Part shown: in pieces, positions 22,271-33,372 of the stretch
Layout of the letters: each line of letters opens with the position of its first letter
Numbering within the stretch: the first letter of the stretch is position 1
Source: Trogon surrucura
Lineage: Eukaryota > Chordata > Aves > Trogoniformes > Trogonidae
Direction: 5' to 3'
DNA: 64,000 nucleotides
Assembly: GCA_020746105.1 (NCBI GenBank)
Contig: CM036617.1
Location: 135,869,845 to 135,933,844 of the forward strand
The notes under the pieces: generated by a model
What the model saw: only the letters and a program-made list of their open reading frames with translations
Databases searched by the model: none
Told to the model about the DNA's origin: nothing
Translations under genes and position numbers: made by a program

Positions 22271-22887
22271 CGAACCCCCGGGTAACCTGGCAAAAGCCTC
22301 GGAGGGCGGCGGGAGGGGAGCCACGCCACCCCGACACAAGACACCGCAGCCTGTCCTTGCTCCGTGTTGAAGAGAGGGACGCGGGCGACGCTGCAGCCCA
22401 GCAGCCTCGGGCCGTGGCGTGGAGCAGCCGGTCGGGGCTCACGCCGGGTCCCCGGCCCCCGCAGCGGACCCGCGTGCGGTCAAACAAGCCTCGTGTCCAG
22501 CTTCTGCAGCCGGCTCGTGTCGTCCTTTCTACTAAGTTCGTAAGAAATAACGCGCCGAACCCCCCCCGCCCTCCCGCAGCGAGGCGGCAGCTCTGCCACC
22601 AACGCGCCCGCGGCGCAGAGGGGCTCACGCCGCAGCCAGACCGCCCCGCCCCAGCGAAGAAAAAACAAACCAAGAGGTATAAAGGGTATAAAAAGGACTG
22701 TGGGCAGCAAGGAGCGTAGCCGGGCCAGCGCTCCCCCTGCCTCCAGCCTCCGCGCCGCCACCGCTGTAACAGCCACGGGTGACCCCGAGCTCCCTTTCCC
22801 GGCAGCAGCCCGCAAACACGCCCTGCCGGGGCCGGCCCCTTCCCCGGCACCTGCCGCCCGGGTCCCTCCACCGGGCGGCGGCGGCGG
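22271..22887 (+). promoter_or_regulatory. CpG island with two TATA boxes, unit 2
   Basis: Counterpart of 10468-11084, with both TATA elements preserved near 22674-22693. Confidence 0.4.
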
Positions 22888-23427
22888 TCCTGTCCCTGTA
22901 CTGGTCCCAGTCCTGTCCCGTACTGATCCCGGTCCTCTTGTCCCGGTGCCGTTTTCCTCTGTCCCCGTTCTCTTCCAGTCCTGACCCAGCGCTGGTCCGC
23001 TGGTCCCGCTCCCGTAGTCCTCTTACTGGTCCCAGTCTCGCTGTCCCGCAGCCAGGCTCGGTACCGCTCCCAGTCCTGTCCCGTTCTCGGTCTACTGGTC
23101 CCAGTCCCGTGACTGCATCGCTGTACTGGTCTCAGTCTCGTCCCACCTGTGCAGCCACAGCCCTGACACCGCCGCTGGTCACGTCCCAGCACGGCGCTGG
23201 GCGGTCCGTGTGCGGATCTTGCATCGTGCTGGTGCTGGCCACTGTCCCAGCAGCCTCGAGCAGGCCCCTGTTCTTCCCCTTTACCCCCTGCCGGTCCCAG
23301 TCCCCTCCTAGTAGCCCTCAGCTGGTCCCAGTACCCTGGAGCCAGTCCCAATCCTCCTCCCAGTAACCCCGAGCCAGTCCCAGTCCCACCCCTTAGCCCG
23401 TGCTGGTCCCTTATCCTGTCCCAGTAG
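22888..23427. repeat. Degenerate minisatellite (TGGTCCCAGTC-like), unit 2
   Basis: Counterpart of 11085-11625, one base shorter near 23064. Confidence 0.75.
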
Positions 23428-23547
23428 GGGTTGGAAGACACCTCTGGAGAACTTACAGTCCCAGCCCTGGGCAGAGTGCAGGTCCCACAGGGATGTGTCC
23501 AGGTGGGTTTGAAAGTCTCCAGAGAAGGAGACTCCACAGCCTGTGTC
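23428..23547 (-). mobile_element. CR1 3' end remnant, unit 2
   Basis: Counterpart of 11626-11745. Confidence 0.55.
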
Positions 23548-23790
23548 CTGCCAATTGCAGGTGGATTCGCATCCCACCAAATACTGCTCCGTGGAGCCAT
23601 TCAGGCCGGGGTGGGGGGGGGGGTGTCACAGGAGCACTGACGCCCACCCTCTTGGGCCAAACTCACCCCTTCCTCGTTACGAATACTCTGCTGCTCTGAG
23701 CTGCGTTTTGTTTCTTTCCAAAAAGGCTGCTGCTGCTGCTCCACAACTTCACCAGCTACGCAGAAAACCTGCTCAGCGAGCGAGCGTGCG
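23548..23790 (+). pseudogene. CCDC157 intron 1/exon 2 relic, unit 2 end
   Basis: Counterpart of 11746-11988, with the same truncation point. Confidence 0.7.
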
Positions 23791-24087
23791 CGTCGAAACA
23801 GGCAGGACACAGGAACAACCACAAACCACGGCTGAAATGCAAAGAGCGCATTTATTCTTCTTACCTGAGAATCTGAAGAATCTTTGCAGCAGCCACGGGA
23901 CGAGGCACACAGGCAGCGATTGCAAGAGCAGCATGACAAGCAGCAGCGCAGGCAGAAGGAAATCTCCCCTTGCTAGAAAGCGTGGGGTATTTATCCCACT
24001 GCTTTCTCCTGTTTACGAGCTGCTCTGCCCGAGTCCCCAGGACTCACACAACAGCTTTCTGGGGCAGGAATGGGAGAGATGCCCCCA
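23791..24087 (-). mobile_element. Dispersed LTR-like repeat, unit 2
   Basis: Counterpart of 11989-12285. Confidence 0.55.
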
Positions 24088-24124
24088 TCTCTCCAGCCTG
24101 TGCAGCTGGATCCAGCCTGTGCAG

Positions 24125-24521
24125 CGGCTCTGGATTCTTTGTTCCTACACGTTTGCCGAGGAGCGCTGTGCCGGCACCTCCGCCCCACGCTCCGCGGCTC
24201 TGCCCGGAGAGTGTTAAAGCCCAACTCCTCTCCCTGCACAGAGCGCTGATATGCACCGTCCTTGGACAAACTCCTTCTGGGAGGGGGCCAACCTCCTTGC
24301 CTTGACGCTGGCCCTTCACCTCACCACGCTGTCCAACACCAAGGGCGCCTTCCCCATTCTCAACTCTCCGCTGGTCTAAACTGGCTTTGCGTTCTCTTGA
24401 AAAAGGCTGCTGCTGCTGCTGCTTCAGAGCCTCACGGGCCACACGCAAATCCTGCCCAGCGACCGAGCCACCCCCGCCCCCCGGCTCTGGGTTCGCTTTG
24501 TTTTCTGCAGGATTGCAGCCC
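24125..24521 (+). repeat. Start of a further unit, cut off by an LTR insertion
   Basis: The sequence follows the beginning of units 1 and 2 up to the gattgcagc motif, then enters a solo LTR. After the LTR only about 20 bases resume (ccaaccattcctgagagg, 25370-25387) before a CR1 piece and unique DNA. A third unit therefore began here and was interrupted and truncated. Confidence 0.85.
24132..24521 (+). pseudogene. Relic of CCDC157 intron 1/exon 2, third copy
   Basis: Counterpart of 525-890, diverging near its end and disrupted by the solo LTR that follows. Confidence 0.55.
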
Positions 24522-24526
24522 TCAAC

Positions 24527-25369
24527 TGTAAAAGACTGTTTTAAGAACTTTTGCCTCAGCCTTGCTGGTGTTAAAACTTGCTAAAATGCCCCATGAAGAA
24601 ATATTTGTTTCATCCTTGCTAAAAGGCTCTGTGAAGAAGAGACTGTGTTAAAACCTGAAGGACAAGGCTGCCATTACAAGCTTGGACCTCTGATAAGATC
24701 TAAACCAACAACTTCAGAGCCCAGCCCTGATAAGCCTCAGGACTTGACTTGACTATTGATAAAGATAACTTCAGGGCCCAGCCCTGATAAGCCACGGGGC
24801 TCAAAGTCCCGAACAACAACTTCTGGGCCCGGCTCAACCGCCGATACAGCTGTTGTCTTGCGAGCCCACCAGTGTGCGAGCTCACCGATGTAACTGCAGA
24901 TAAGGCAGCTGCCCTGCAAGCCCAAACGTCTATCCAAAATGGGCCCTCCGGACACCTATGCATGCCCCACTGACAGACGCGACGCTGAGGGGGGTGAAGA
25001 TCGCTCCTGACGACCCTCACGCACATGTGCTGAACAGGCGGAGGATAAGCAAAGCGGCTCTTGGAACACTATCAAATGCCACCGCGAACAGCTATTCTTT
25101 GGAGATCTCCCCCACCGAACCGAAACAGGCGGACCTGCGAGACATTGCTGGATCTGTCGTGGTAGCTATACTTCTTGCTATTCTAAACATTTTACTGCTT
25201 CGCTTTTCCTTTTCCTTACCTTTCCTTCCTATTGCTCTCTAGTGGTTGTTAGTCAATAAAGGGTTTTACTTTTGTGACATCTGACACCGTTTGTGTCTTA
25301 ATTTCACCTTTGCGATCGAAACGAATCCCCTTGGCCCTAACCTCTATCAGGTATAAGCGGGTCAAGACA
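24527..25369 (+). mobile_element. Solo LTR with imperfect target-site duplication
   Basis: Splits a sequence that is continuous in units 1 and 2 (gattgcagct-cccaaccattcc). The insert starts TGTAAAAG (24527) and ends AAGACA (25369). The flanks tcaac and ccaac make a 5-base duplication with one mismatch. AATAAA lies near 25254, about 115 bases before the end, and an internal short repeat (cagcccagccctgataagcc) occurs at about 24718-24790. No internal genes. The insertion postdates the start of the amplification. Confidence 0.8.
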
Positions 25370-25390
25370 CCAACCATTCCTGAGAGGAGA

Positions 25391-25445
25391 CTGCATCACA
25401 GAATCACAGATTCACGGAATGTTCGGGGTTGGAAGGGACTTGTAG
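25391..25445 (-). mobile_element. Short CR1 3' end fragment
   Basis: gcatcacagaatcacagattc followed by ggttggaagggact is the reverse of the CR1 3' terminus with its short tail repeats. Only about 50 bases remain. Confidence 0.7.
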
Positions 25446-27589
25446 AGAGGCAGGCACCCTCCCGAATTGCAAGAAATGTCAGATACTTGAGGGTAAGGAA
25501 TAAATGCAGAGTGTCTTGGTCCTTCACAGAGACTTAACTCATTCAAAGCAACAGCAAAGTAGTGGAAGAATTGAAATCCCTTTTTAAAAATCTCCTTTTT
25601 GGGAAACTGTAACTGATTTTAAAGGTCAAAGGGAAGCAGGCTCAGAGGTGCTGTGGCAATTACTTCCTGCAAGCACAAGCCTAAGTGTACTTTTAAAGTC
25701 ACAAACAACTGTAGTTGCAGTAAAAGTTATTGAAAATGCCTGTTGTCTGTTCAAGACTTAGGGAAAGGCACGTTACACCTCAAATCTTAAAAGACCAAAT
25801 GTCTGACTAGATTTACGGAGTTTTCAGAGGATTGTCTAAACATGGAATTTTACCCAGGTATTCCTATTTGGAGCCAAATAACTTCTGTGAGGGTGAAACA
25901 CATCCATACTCCAATTTCGGTCTGAAGACATCAGGAGATGCAGACTGATAGATCTCCTAAGGTTAAACCCTCCTCAGGTGTCCAAAGGTTTGTTCTCTAG
26001 GGCTAAGCTGCTGATTTTCTGGAGAGCTAACACGGGAAACAGCCATTTGCAGTGCTCAAGTGAAACAAGCTTCTTCCTTGTTCAGCTCAGAGGAGTCAGC
26101 ATTTCTAGAGAGCAACCCATTTCTCCGTTTGGGAAGAGGAGAATAAATACTTCTGTTTGGCCAAATGACTTGCCAAGCGCCAGTGGGGTGGGAAGGCAGT
26201 GGTGGAGTGGACAGTCTGGATAGTTTCCCCCCCAGCACCAGGTATTCATCTCTTTCCCCTCTGCCTGGATCCAAGATGGACACCTCGAGAAGTCAGAAAA
26301 GCTTCTGAAGGAACAGTACAGGATTCGGCAAATCCGTCTGGGCTTTCCGTTGGTTTTCTATTTAACTTCAGGTGTTGGAGCTGCAAAAAAAATTCGGTCT
26401 CAGTGACTGGGTTTGTTTCATGATACGTTTCTGATGAGGAGCCAGCGCTGGGCGTTCAAACTTTAGGGGTGGCTGAGTTCATTCAAACTTTTGGGGTGGC
26501 TGAGAGGAATTTAGATCTCATTTTGGACCTGCTTCCTTTAGGAATGGTCCTTCAGCTGGGGTGAAGAGGTGCACTCATCTCTGAGGCAAGGCCACCAGCT
26601 GTAAGCCCCCTCCTGGAGCCAGGTGCTCACCCATAAGTGTCCTCAAAAATGAAACACGTTCTTAGTTTTATCTTGTGCCCAATAGCCCACAACACTAGAA
26701 AGAGGGAGCTCTGTCAGACAGCCAGAGCTGGGAAAGTTTTGACGCGCAAGGACCATAACATACTCGTACAGTTTCTGATACGCTTTCTCTGAACACCTCT
26801 TTCTGGCTGCCGTCAGAAATCAATGCCCCTGGGCTGACTCGTCTCTCACTGCGGAGCTACTCTCATATTCTTAGCAGCGCGGCTGCCCTGTTGGAACAGC
26901 AGCGCGGGAGTACAGGTGGTGCCATCATCAAACAGCCAGCTCAAACAGGCAGAAAAATGTTGGCAAGCTCTGGTGATCCTTTTTTATCCCGTTGCTTCAG
27001 GAGAATCTCCAGTCTCTCCCTGCAGCTGCTCACTCGCATCTCCACAAATACAGTTTTCTCCAACGCGCTCTGCTGCATCGAGATGCCGGGAGGGGAAGCG
27101 GAATGTCTCGGATGAGTTGCCCTCTACTTATATGAAGCTATCTCTGCAAATAAATAACATACGGGGGAGCCCAAACGAAGTGCAGAAAAACAGCCTGCAC
27201 GAGTGAAGCCTCCATCCTGATCGTCATCCGTGCCTTTGCCGCTCGAAACCACGTTTCGGGTATTTACGCATCTGGCCGATCTCATATAACCGGCGAGGGA
27301 TGAAAACGAACCGTTTTCACGTAGCTATTCCTAAAGAGAAAGGATTCCGGAAACTCTTGACGTGCCTTCCACAAAAAACCCCACAAGAGTCATACGCTTA
27401 TTGCTGTTGAACTTGGGCTGAAGCTCGACAAAGCTGTCGACTTTTTTACTTCTGCATACAACCGTGCAGGCCGCTTGCGGACGGCTTCACACGCCTCTCG
27501 AGCCACCCGCGGTCATAACCAATCTCTCCCGCGGGTCTCTCCCCTCCTCACACAGCGCAGATTCGCCGCAGTGCGGGGTTTCCGCCCAG
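25446..27589. other. Unique sequence upstream of CCDC157 copy 3, no gene recognised
   Basis: Moderate GC, not shared with units 1-2. Open frames are short and lack splice context or familiar motifs. It could hold introns or regulatory DNA of a neighbour; nothing can be supported. Confidence 0.5.
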
Positions 27590-28220
27590 CCACGACCGCC
27601 AGTGCCCCCGGCCGCGGCTCCGCCCTCCCCGCCTACACTTCCCAGCATGCCGCCCGCGCGCCGCCGTGATGACGCCATCACCCCCCGACGCCGACGGCAG
27701 AGCCCCCAGACTACACCGGGGGCCCGGTCTCCCCCGCCGCCGCCGTCCCTAGGGCAGCCCGGCGCTCCCGCACAAGCGCTGGAGGATGCCGGAAAATACC
27801 CTGCGGGTCCCCGAGTGACCCTGTACGCGAGCCGGCCGCAGCCGGCCGATGGCTCCCCACAGGCTGCCGGAGCGCCCTCGCTGGGAGCGGCTGCGCCCAC
27901 GACTACATCTCCCGGCACGCTCCGGGCCAGGGCGCATGCGCACCAAGAGGCGCTCTGACTGGTTCACCGGCCCTCACGGAGGTAGCGCCGGCGGGAGCTC
28001 CCCCAGGCGGCGGCTCGGCCCGGCCCGGGGCCCCGCCGGCGGAACCCCCCCAGCCCCGGCCCCACGCACCGGTTTGCTCTCGGCGGGCGGTACGGTGCGG
28101 TGCGGGCCGTGCCGGCGGCACGGCTGGCACGGCTCCGGCAGGCAGGGCGCTGCTCGGGCGCCGGGAGGCGCTGCCGGGCCGGGCCGAGCCGAGCCGAGTG
28201 CGCGGCGGCCTCGGCCCGCG
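27590..28220. promoter_or_regulatory. Distal CpG-island promoter, unit 3 only
   Basis: Dense CpG with motifs of housekeeping, often bidirectional, promoters: ZNF143-like ACACTTCCCAGCATGC (27635-27650) and ACTACATCTCCCGGCACGC (27902-27920), a palindromic GTGATGACGCCATCAC (27666-27681, ATF/CREB-like core), and a perfect NRF1 site GGCGCATGCGCA (27931-27942). Units 1 and 2 lack all of it. In mammals, as I recall, CCDC157 is head-to-head with SF3A1; I found no SF3A1 first exon here. Confidence 0.65.
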
Positions 28221-28626
28221 GGAGGCGGGAAGGGCGCGTGCGCGGCGGGCAGGTCCACGGGCAGCGCGCGGGGGCGGAGCCGGGCCCCGCGGGTGGAACG
28301 GCGCGAGGCGGAGCGAACCCTCGCGGCGGGAGGGGGCGTGGCCTCCGCCAGGGGGCGGGGCCTGGGCCGTTGCCTCGGCAACTGGACGCGGCGGCGGCGA
28401 CGCGACCGGTGGCGGTTTTCTCTCCGCGACTCTCTGCGCATCCTCACCCGCAACTCCTCGGTCTTTTCGCATCCCCCGGCCCTTCCTGAGGTCCCCCAGC
28501 GCCGGTGCTGCGGTGCCGGTCCCCCTCCAGCCCCCTGCCCCCCGGGGCTGACCCCCAGCGCTTGGTGGCCCACTGGCCCGAGCGGACCCTTGCAGCCCAC
28601 GGGCCGGGTCCCCCCGCCTGGGCAGC
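28221..28626 (+). promoter_or_regulatory. CCDC157 proximal promoter and 5' UTR, unit 3
   Basis: Continues the distal island. Contains the GC boxes, an NRF1-like GCGCGTGCGCGG near 28233 and the X-box. This is the only copy with distal and proximal promoter joined. Confidence 0.7.
28369..28382. promoter_or_regulatory. RFX X-box, unit 3
   Basis: GTTGCCTCGGCAAC, the same palindrome as in the other units, 244 bases before the start codon. Confidence 0.75.
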
Positions 28627-31600
28627 ATGGCACAGCTCCCGGGCCTCCCCCGCTACATGGAGAGCCTGAGTGCCGACCTGCAGGACGTGCAGGACCTGCA
28701 GGCGGCCATCGCCGAGGTCTCCTCCAGGGCTGGGGCTGTGCGCTTCCCACCATGGAAGTTCCCGAACCAGCTGCCCTGCGACCTGGACACGGCGGAGCTG
28801 CTGGAGCGACACAGCTACACTGGGAGTGACCCCAAGTTCGCCCAGCACTCCCATATAATGCCGCGGGAGCTGCTGATAGACAGGTGAGAGGCACAGCCAG
28901 CCCCAAGCCCTCTCTTCAGAGAAGCTGGGCTGACACAGCGACTCCGTCTCCCCGCACAGAAGGGCACAGTCGCGGGTCCAGCCTGTGCAGCGGCTCTGGA
29001 TTCTTTTTTCCTACACCTTTCTCGAGGAGCGCTCTGCCGGCACCTCTGCCTGGAGAGTGTTAAAGCCCAACTCCTCTCCCTGCACAGAGCTACCAGCACA
29101 GATGCTGCCCGCAGAGGAGCCGCTGAGGGCACCTGGGCAGATGGGGGCAGCCTCCTTAAATTGACCCCCAAAACCTTGGAAACACTCGGACAGGGCTGCG
29201 CCTACAGGCCGGGGAGGCAAAAGTGCCTTTTGCAACCTGGGTGAAATAAACGTGCCTCCATTTCAAAAGACAAGCCATTCCCATGGAGGCATTGCCCCTA
29301 ACATTTAGGGTTTAATATCAGCAGCGTGGGTGCCCCAAATCTTCTGGAGAGCCAAACTGGAGCCAGGCAGCAGTGTCAGGCTGCAAGCAGCTTGCACGGC
29401 CCGTGTCCTGCCAAGTGCAGGGGGATTTGCATCCCACCAAATACTGCTCCGTGGAGCCATTCGGGCCTAGGGGGGGCGGTCACAGAAGCACTGATGCCCA
29501 CCCTCTTGTGCCAAACTCACCCCTTCCCCATTACGAATACTCTGCTGCTCTGAGCTGCGTTTTGTTTCTTTCCAAAAAGGCTGCTGCTGCTGCTCCACAA
29601 CTTCACCAGCTACGCAGAAGACCTGCTCAGCGAGCGAGCCATCCCCCCAGCGCAGCCAGTGGGACCCCGCATGTCCGCAGGGCTGACAGCCATGACATCC
29701 TGCTGCAGCATGCTGAAACTGGGGGCCTCCTACCAGCAGCTCCTGGACCAGGTGTGGCATCTGGGGACCCTGACACCTCACGAGCTGAGTGCAGGGGTCA
29801 CGGGAATGGGTCTTACCTCACACCCATGGCTTGGACTGTGCTGGGGTCAAGGTCCTTCTCGGGGACACCCTGTGACCACAGCAGACGTGCTCCTGAGTCA
29901 CAACCCTCTGAGTGCTGACCCCTGTCAAGTGCTGACCCAAGGAAAAACCATTCTCCTCCTGCCAATACCTGCCCCTGCAGCTCCTCCCACCCCACTGTTG
30001 GTGAGGCTGAGCAGGCTCAAATCAGGGAAATAATCTGTGGTAAAAACACCACGCTCTGGGAACTTCTGCCAAGAGAAGGGCGCGCTGCCCTCGTCACCCC
30101 TTGCCTGGGCTGATGGCCTGTCCCCACGCTTCACACCTCTGTCTCCGGGCTCTGCCGGATCATTTGCAGCCGACTGCTGCTGGATCTGGGCCCCGGTTTT
30201 CTTCTGTGCTCTCTCTAGCAAAAGGCAGCAGCCTGCAGGAAGCAGCCCATCGTGTGGCCATCTCCTCTCCAGGCTGGAAAATCTGAAGTGAAACACCCAA
30301 AACTCTCCCGTCTGGACGCTTTAAAACTAAGAAGTTTATCCATAAACATCTCCCGGTCCAGCTCTCTGGGCTTGCCACTGCGTGTCCGCACGGCAGACGG
30401 CAACATCTCGGGCTGCTCCCTGCCCAGGGCTGCCCACGGCAACACCGAGAGCAGCCGCAGCGTCCCCACGCAGGCAACTGGGTCACCTGAGGGAAGCTGT
30501 GCCACCAAGAGCAGCCACAGCGTCCCCATGAAGGTGACTGAGTCACCTGAGGGAGCCTGTGCCACCGAGAGCAGCCACAGTGTCCCCATGAAGGTGACCG
30601 AGTCACCTGAGGGAGCCTGTGCCACCGAGAGCAGCCACAGTGTCCCCATGAAGGTGACTGTGCCACCTCTGAGAGCCTGGGGCTGCAGCACCTCCGTGAA
30701 GGAGGAGAAGAAGGAGGCCGAGCTGAGCCTGGCAGCACAGACCAGGGAGCATTTGGAGGCTGTAGCCAGGCTGGAGCAGGACAAGGCCGACCTACGGAGA
30801 GGTACAGCGCTGCTCCCAACAGCCCCTCCCAGGCCCCGGGGTATTTGCTGGGAAAACACAAGAGTCCGTGCTCAAATCTGGGTCCCACCACCACGAGCGG
30901 GGCTTTGCCCCCTGATTTTGGCAGGGGCTGGGGCTGTTCCTCACCGCGAGACTAAGCCCAGACACGGGGAGCGGGTTGCCCACGCCCTCGCACCGCCCCC
31001 TCCCCCCTGACAGTTTCAATTCATTCTAATTTTAAGCCATTAATTCTAGCATGCTACAAGTGAGTGAGTTTCATCTCCAACAGCGTGGCCGTTCTCTGCC
31101 TCCTTGGTTTAGCTTTTCTGAGGAGCCGTTTAATGACTTGAGGTTTTGTGCTGCTTCAGGAGCTGCTCTGCTGGAAGAACGGATCTCCACCTTACAGGAG
31201 CAGCTGGCTGCGAAGCAGGCTGCCGTGCAGGAGTTGGGTAAGTACGCCGGGGGCTCCCCCAGCCGCACTCCCATCGCACGAGTGTTTTACACCCCCGTAA
31301 CTCCCGTTTCCCCCAGAATCGGTCGGGTGTAGCGCTGCTGGGAACGAAGGGGCCACGAGCCTCCTTCCTTGCAGCGCCCAAACGCCACCCAGCACCAGAG
31401 CGCTGGGCTGGTGCCGGTGGAGATTCAGGGGGGTCACAGCCCTCCCGTCAGACCTGCCTCCCCATCGCCAGGGCCTGGGGAGGGAACGGAGCCCCCTGAG
31501 GACACCTGCTCGGGGAGCTTCTCCCCCTCCCGCCCAGCCTGGGCCGACAGAGCATGTCTCTCCCCAGAAGTGACCAAGATGAGCCTGCAGGAGGAGATGG

Positions 31601-33217
31601 CCACGATGGTGGCCGCGAGCCGGCTGCTGGAGCTGAAGGAGAAGGTGAAGCTGCTCACTGGCCAGCTGAGCGATACCAGCATCGCTCTGGAGAAGGAGAA
31701 GGCCAAGACAGAGAGCATGCTGCAGCAACAGCAGGTACGGCTGGGCTCTGCCACCCCGCAGCGCGCTCTGGGCGCTGGCTGAGCTCCTCGTGGGTGCTCC
31801 CGCCCGCCGTAAGGGTGCTGGGCATTGCGCACAGCAGCAGCCCCACAGGCTCACTCGTCCCATCCAGCTCCTGCAGGACAGCCGGAACTCCCTGCTGCAG
31901 AGCTTCAGCAGGCTGGTCCAGGAGCGTGACAAGCTGCAAGCCAGCCTCGGGGAGGCCAAGGAGGACAAGGCCAGGCTGGACAAGCAGCTGGAGGAGAGCC
32001 AGGAGCAGATGGAGCACCAGCTACGGGTGCATCAGGTCAGCGCTGGCACCCGGCGCACGTCTGGGGGTGTGGGAGCAGAGCCCCTGGGGGAGCAGAAGTT
32101 TCCCTCTGGTGCGACCTGCTGGGACATCGCCACATGGCCTCTCTCAGCACCCAAGGACAGGGAGGGAGCTTGCCTTGGGGGGATCCGAGGACTCCTGTGG
32201 CACTGCCCCAGGCTGTCCCGTCTGCAGGTTTGGGAGCGGGCTCTGCAAACCTCACCCTCTCTGCTGTGCCACACAGGAGCTGCTGGACACGCTGCGCCAG
32301 GAGAAGCAGAGCCTGCAGCAGACTGTCTCAGAGCTGCGGGCAAAGGGCACCAAGCTGGAGAAGCAGGTGCAGAAGCTGAAGAAGCAGGAGAGGCTCCTGG
32401 TGTGCTGCCCCGAGCTCAGCATCCCCACCGAGGCCAAGTTTGAGAGTAAGGGAGCGGGTGGCACCATCTGCTTTCCCCGCAGTGGGAGGCTGGAGGGCTG
32501 CTGCCGACCCCTCGGAGCGGGCACGCAGCGGCAGGCTGAGCTCTCGCTCCTGGCCCAAGGATTTTGTATCTTTCTTTGCAGGCACCGGGAGCTTGGTTGA
32601 GGAAATGAAGCAGCAGGTCCAGGCCAACAGCATCCGCATCGGCGTGATGGAGCAGGAGAAAACGCGGCTCAGCCATACGCTGGCCAAAGTGAAGGAGGCT
32701 GCTGAGAAGGGTGTGCTGAAGGTGAGGCACATCAGTGGGGTTTAACTGGTCTGGGCAGGGAAAGCCGCCTGGCCACCAGGCCACCGCCACCAGCTCGGCA
32801 CTGATGGCCGCCCAGGGCAGGGGCCGAGGGTGTGACTGGAGCTGAAGGCAGGGAGGGAATTCACCCTCTTTTCTCTCCTTTTCTCTTTCCTAGCTCATCC
32901 CACTGAGCCAGTTGAACATCCAAGCTGACCAGGACAGCCCGGGGACGTGCAGTCGTGTGGACGGGGGCCAGGAGCAAGCTGCCGGGATCCAGTGGCCAAA
33001 GCCACTCTGGGTGGAGCACCACTTCAGTGCCCAGGGAGATGTGGAGCGAGCATGGGAAGCTCAGCACAAAGTGCTCGCTCTCCCGGCCAGCTCGGCACGG
33101 CTGTACCTACTGAAGCTGCGGGCCATTCAGATGAGGAAGTGGCTCACGGGTCTCCCTCCCGGGCGGCAGCAGAGGGGTGGGGGTTCCAGGCAGACGGGGG
33201 GGCCTGGGGGAGCGTAA
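28627..33217 (+). CDS. CCDC157: CCDC157, intact copy (9 exons, 685 codons)
   Basis: Exons: 28627-28883, 29580-29751, 30219-30801, 31160-31237, 31568-31734, 31868-32035, 32277-32445, 32582-32721, 32894-33217 (stop TAA). All borders are GT/AG and phases join without a break. Residues 1-143 hold the conserved CCDC157 head (MESL, RAGAVRFPPWKFP, CDLD, ELLIDR, leucine run, GPRMSAGLTAM). Exon 3 is Ser-rich with 60-base repeats. Exons 3-8 form long coiled coils (LLEERISTLQEQL, VQERDKLQASLGEAKEDK, LLDTLRQEKQSLQQTV, VQANSIRIGVMEQE). Exon 9 gives a 107-residue tail starting LIPLSQL after a CTAG acceptor. The human protein is about 750 residues by memory, so this one is slightly short. The start codon fits the conserved N-terminus and lies in a CpG-island 5' UTR. 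Likely role: testis-enriched coiled-coil protein, molecular function not established. Probably the functional source gene. Confidence 0.9.
30441..30660 (+). repeat. Coding 60-base VNTR in CCDC157 exon 3, unit 3
   Basis: Full 60-base units at 30481, 30541 and 30601 after a 40-base partial. Each encodes 20 residues with core SPEGACATESSHSVPMK. Units 1 and 2 have only one full unit, so this copy has 120 extra bases, in frame. Confidence 0.9.
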
Positions 33218-33372
33218 TTTTTCTAAGCTGCCCTCTTGTCCGGGGACGACCTGGGTCCTCTGGAGCTCCCCAGCCCCTCCTGGGGTCCCCCTCCAGCCCC
33301 CCGGCTCTCTCCCCCCAGGGCTGTCCCTCCAGCTCTTGCAGCCCACAGGCCGGATCCCACCACCCAGGCAGC

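Larger units (their letters stand above)
12323..24124 (+). repeat. Tandem segmental duplication, unit 2
   Basis: Second head-to-tail copy of the 11.8-kb unit, in the same order and orientation as unit 1. It differs from unit 1 by homopolymer indels such as C4/C5 in CCDC157 exon 2, A4/A3 in exon 3 and T7/T6 in the ERV fragment, plus sparse substitutions. Confidence 0.9.

Noticed and set aside
21945..23600. 551-codon open frame on the minus strand
   Set aside because: It runs backward through the LTR, CpG island and minisatellite, is low-complexity and has no domain. In unit 1 a one-base difference breaks it into shorter frames. Open only because of base composition.
27487..28906. Long GC-rich frames on both strands around the CCDC157 promoter
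   Set aside because: Arg/Ala/Gly/Pro-rich translations of a CpG island; expected stop-free by composition. I looked for an SF3A1 first exon on the minus strand and did not find one.
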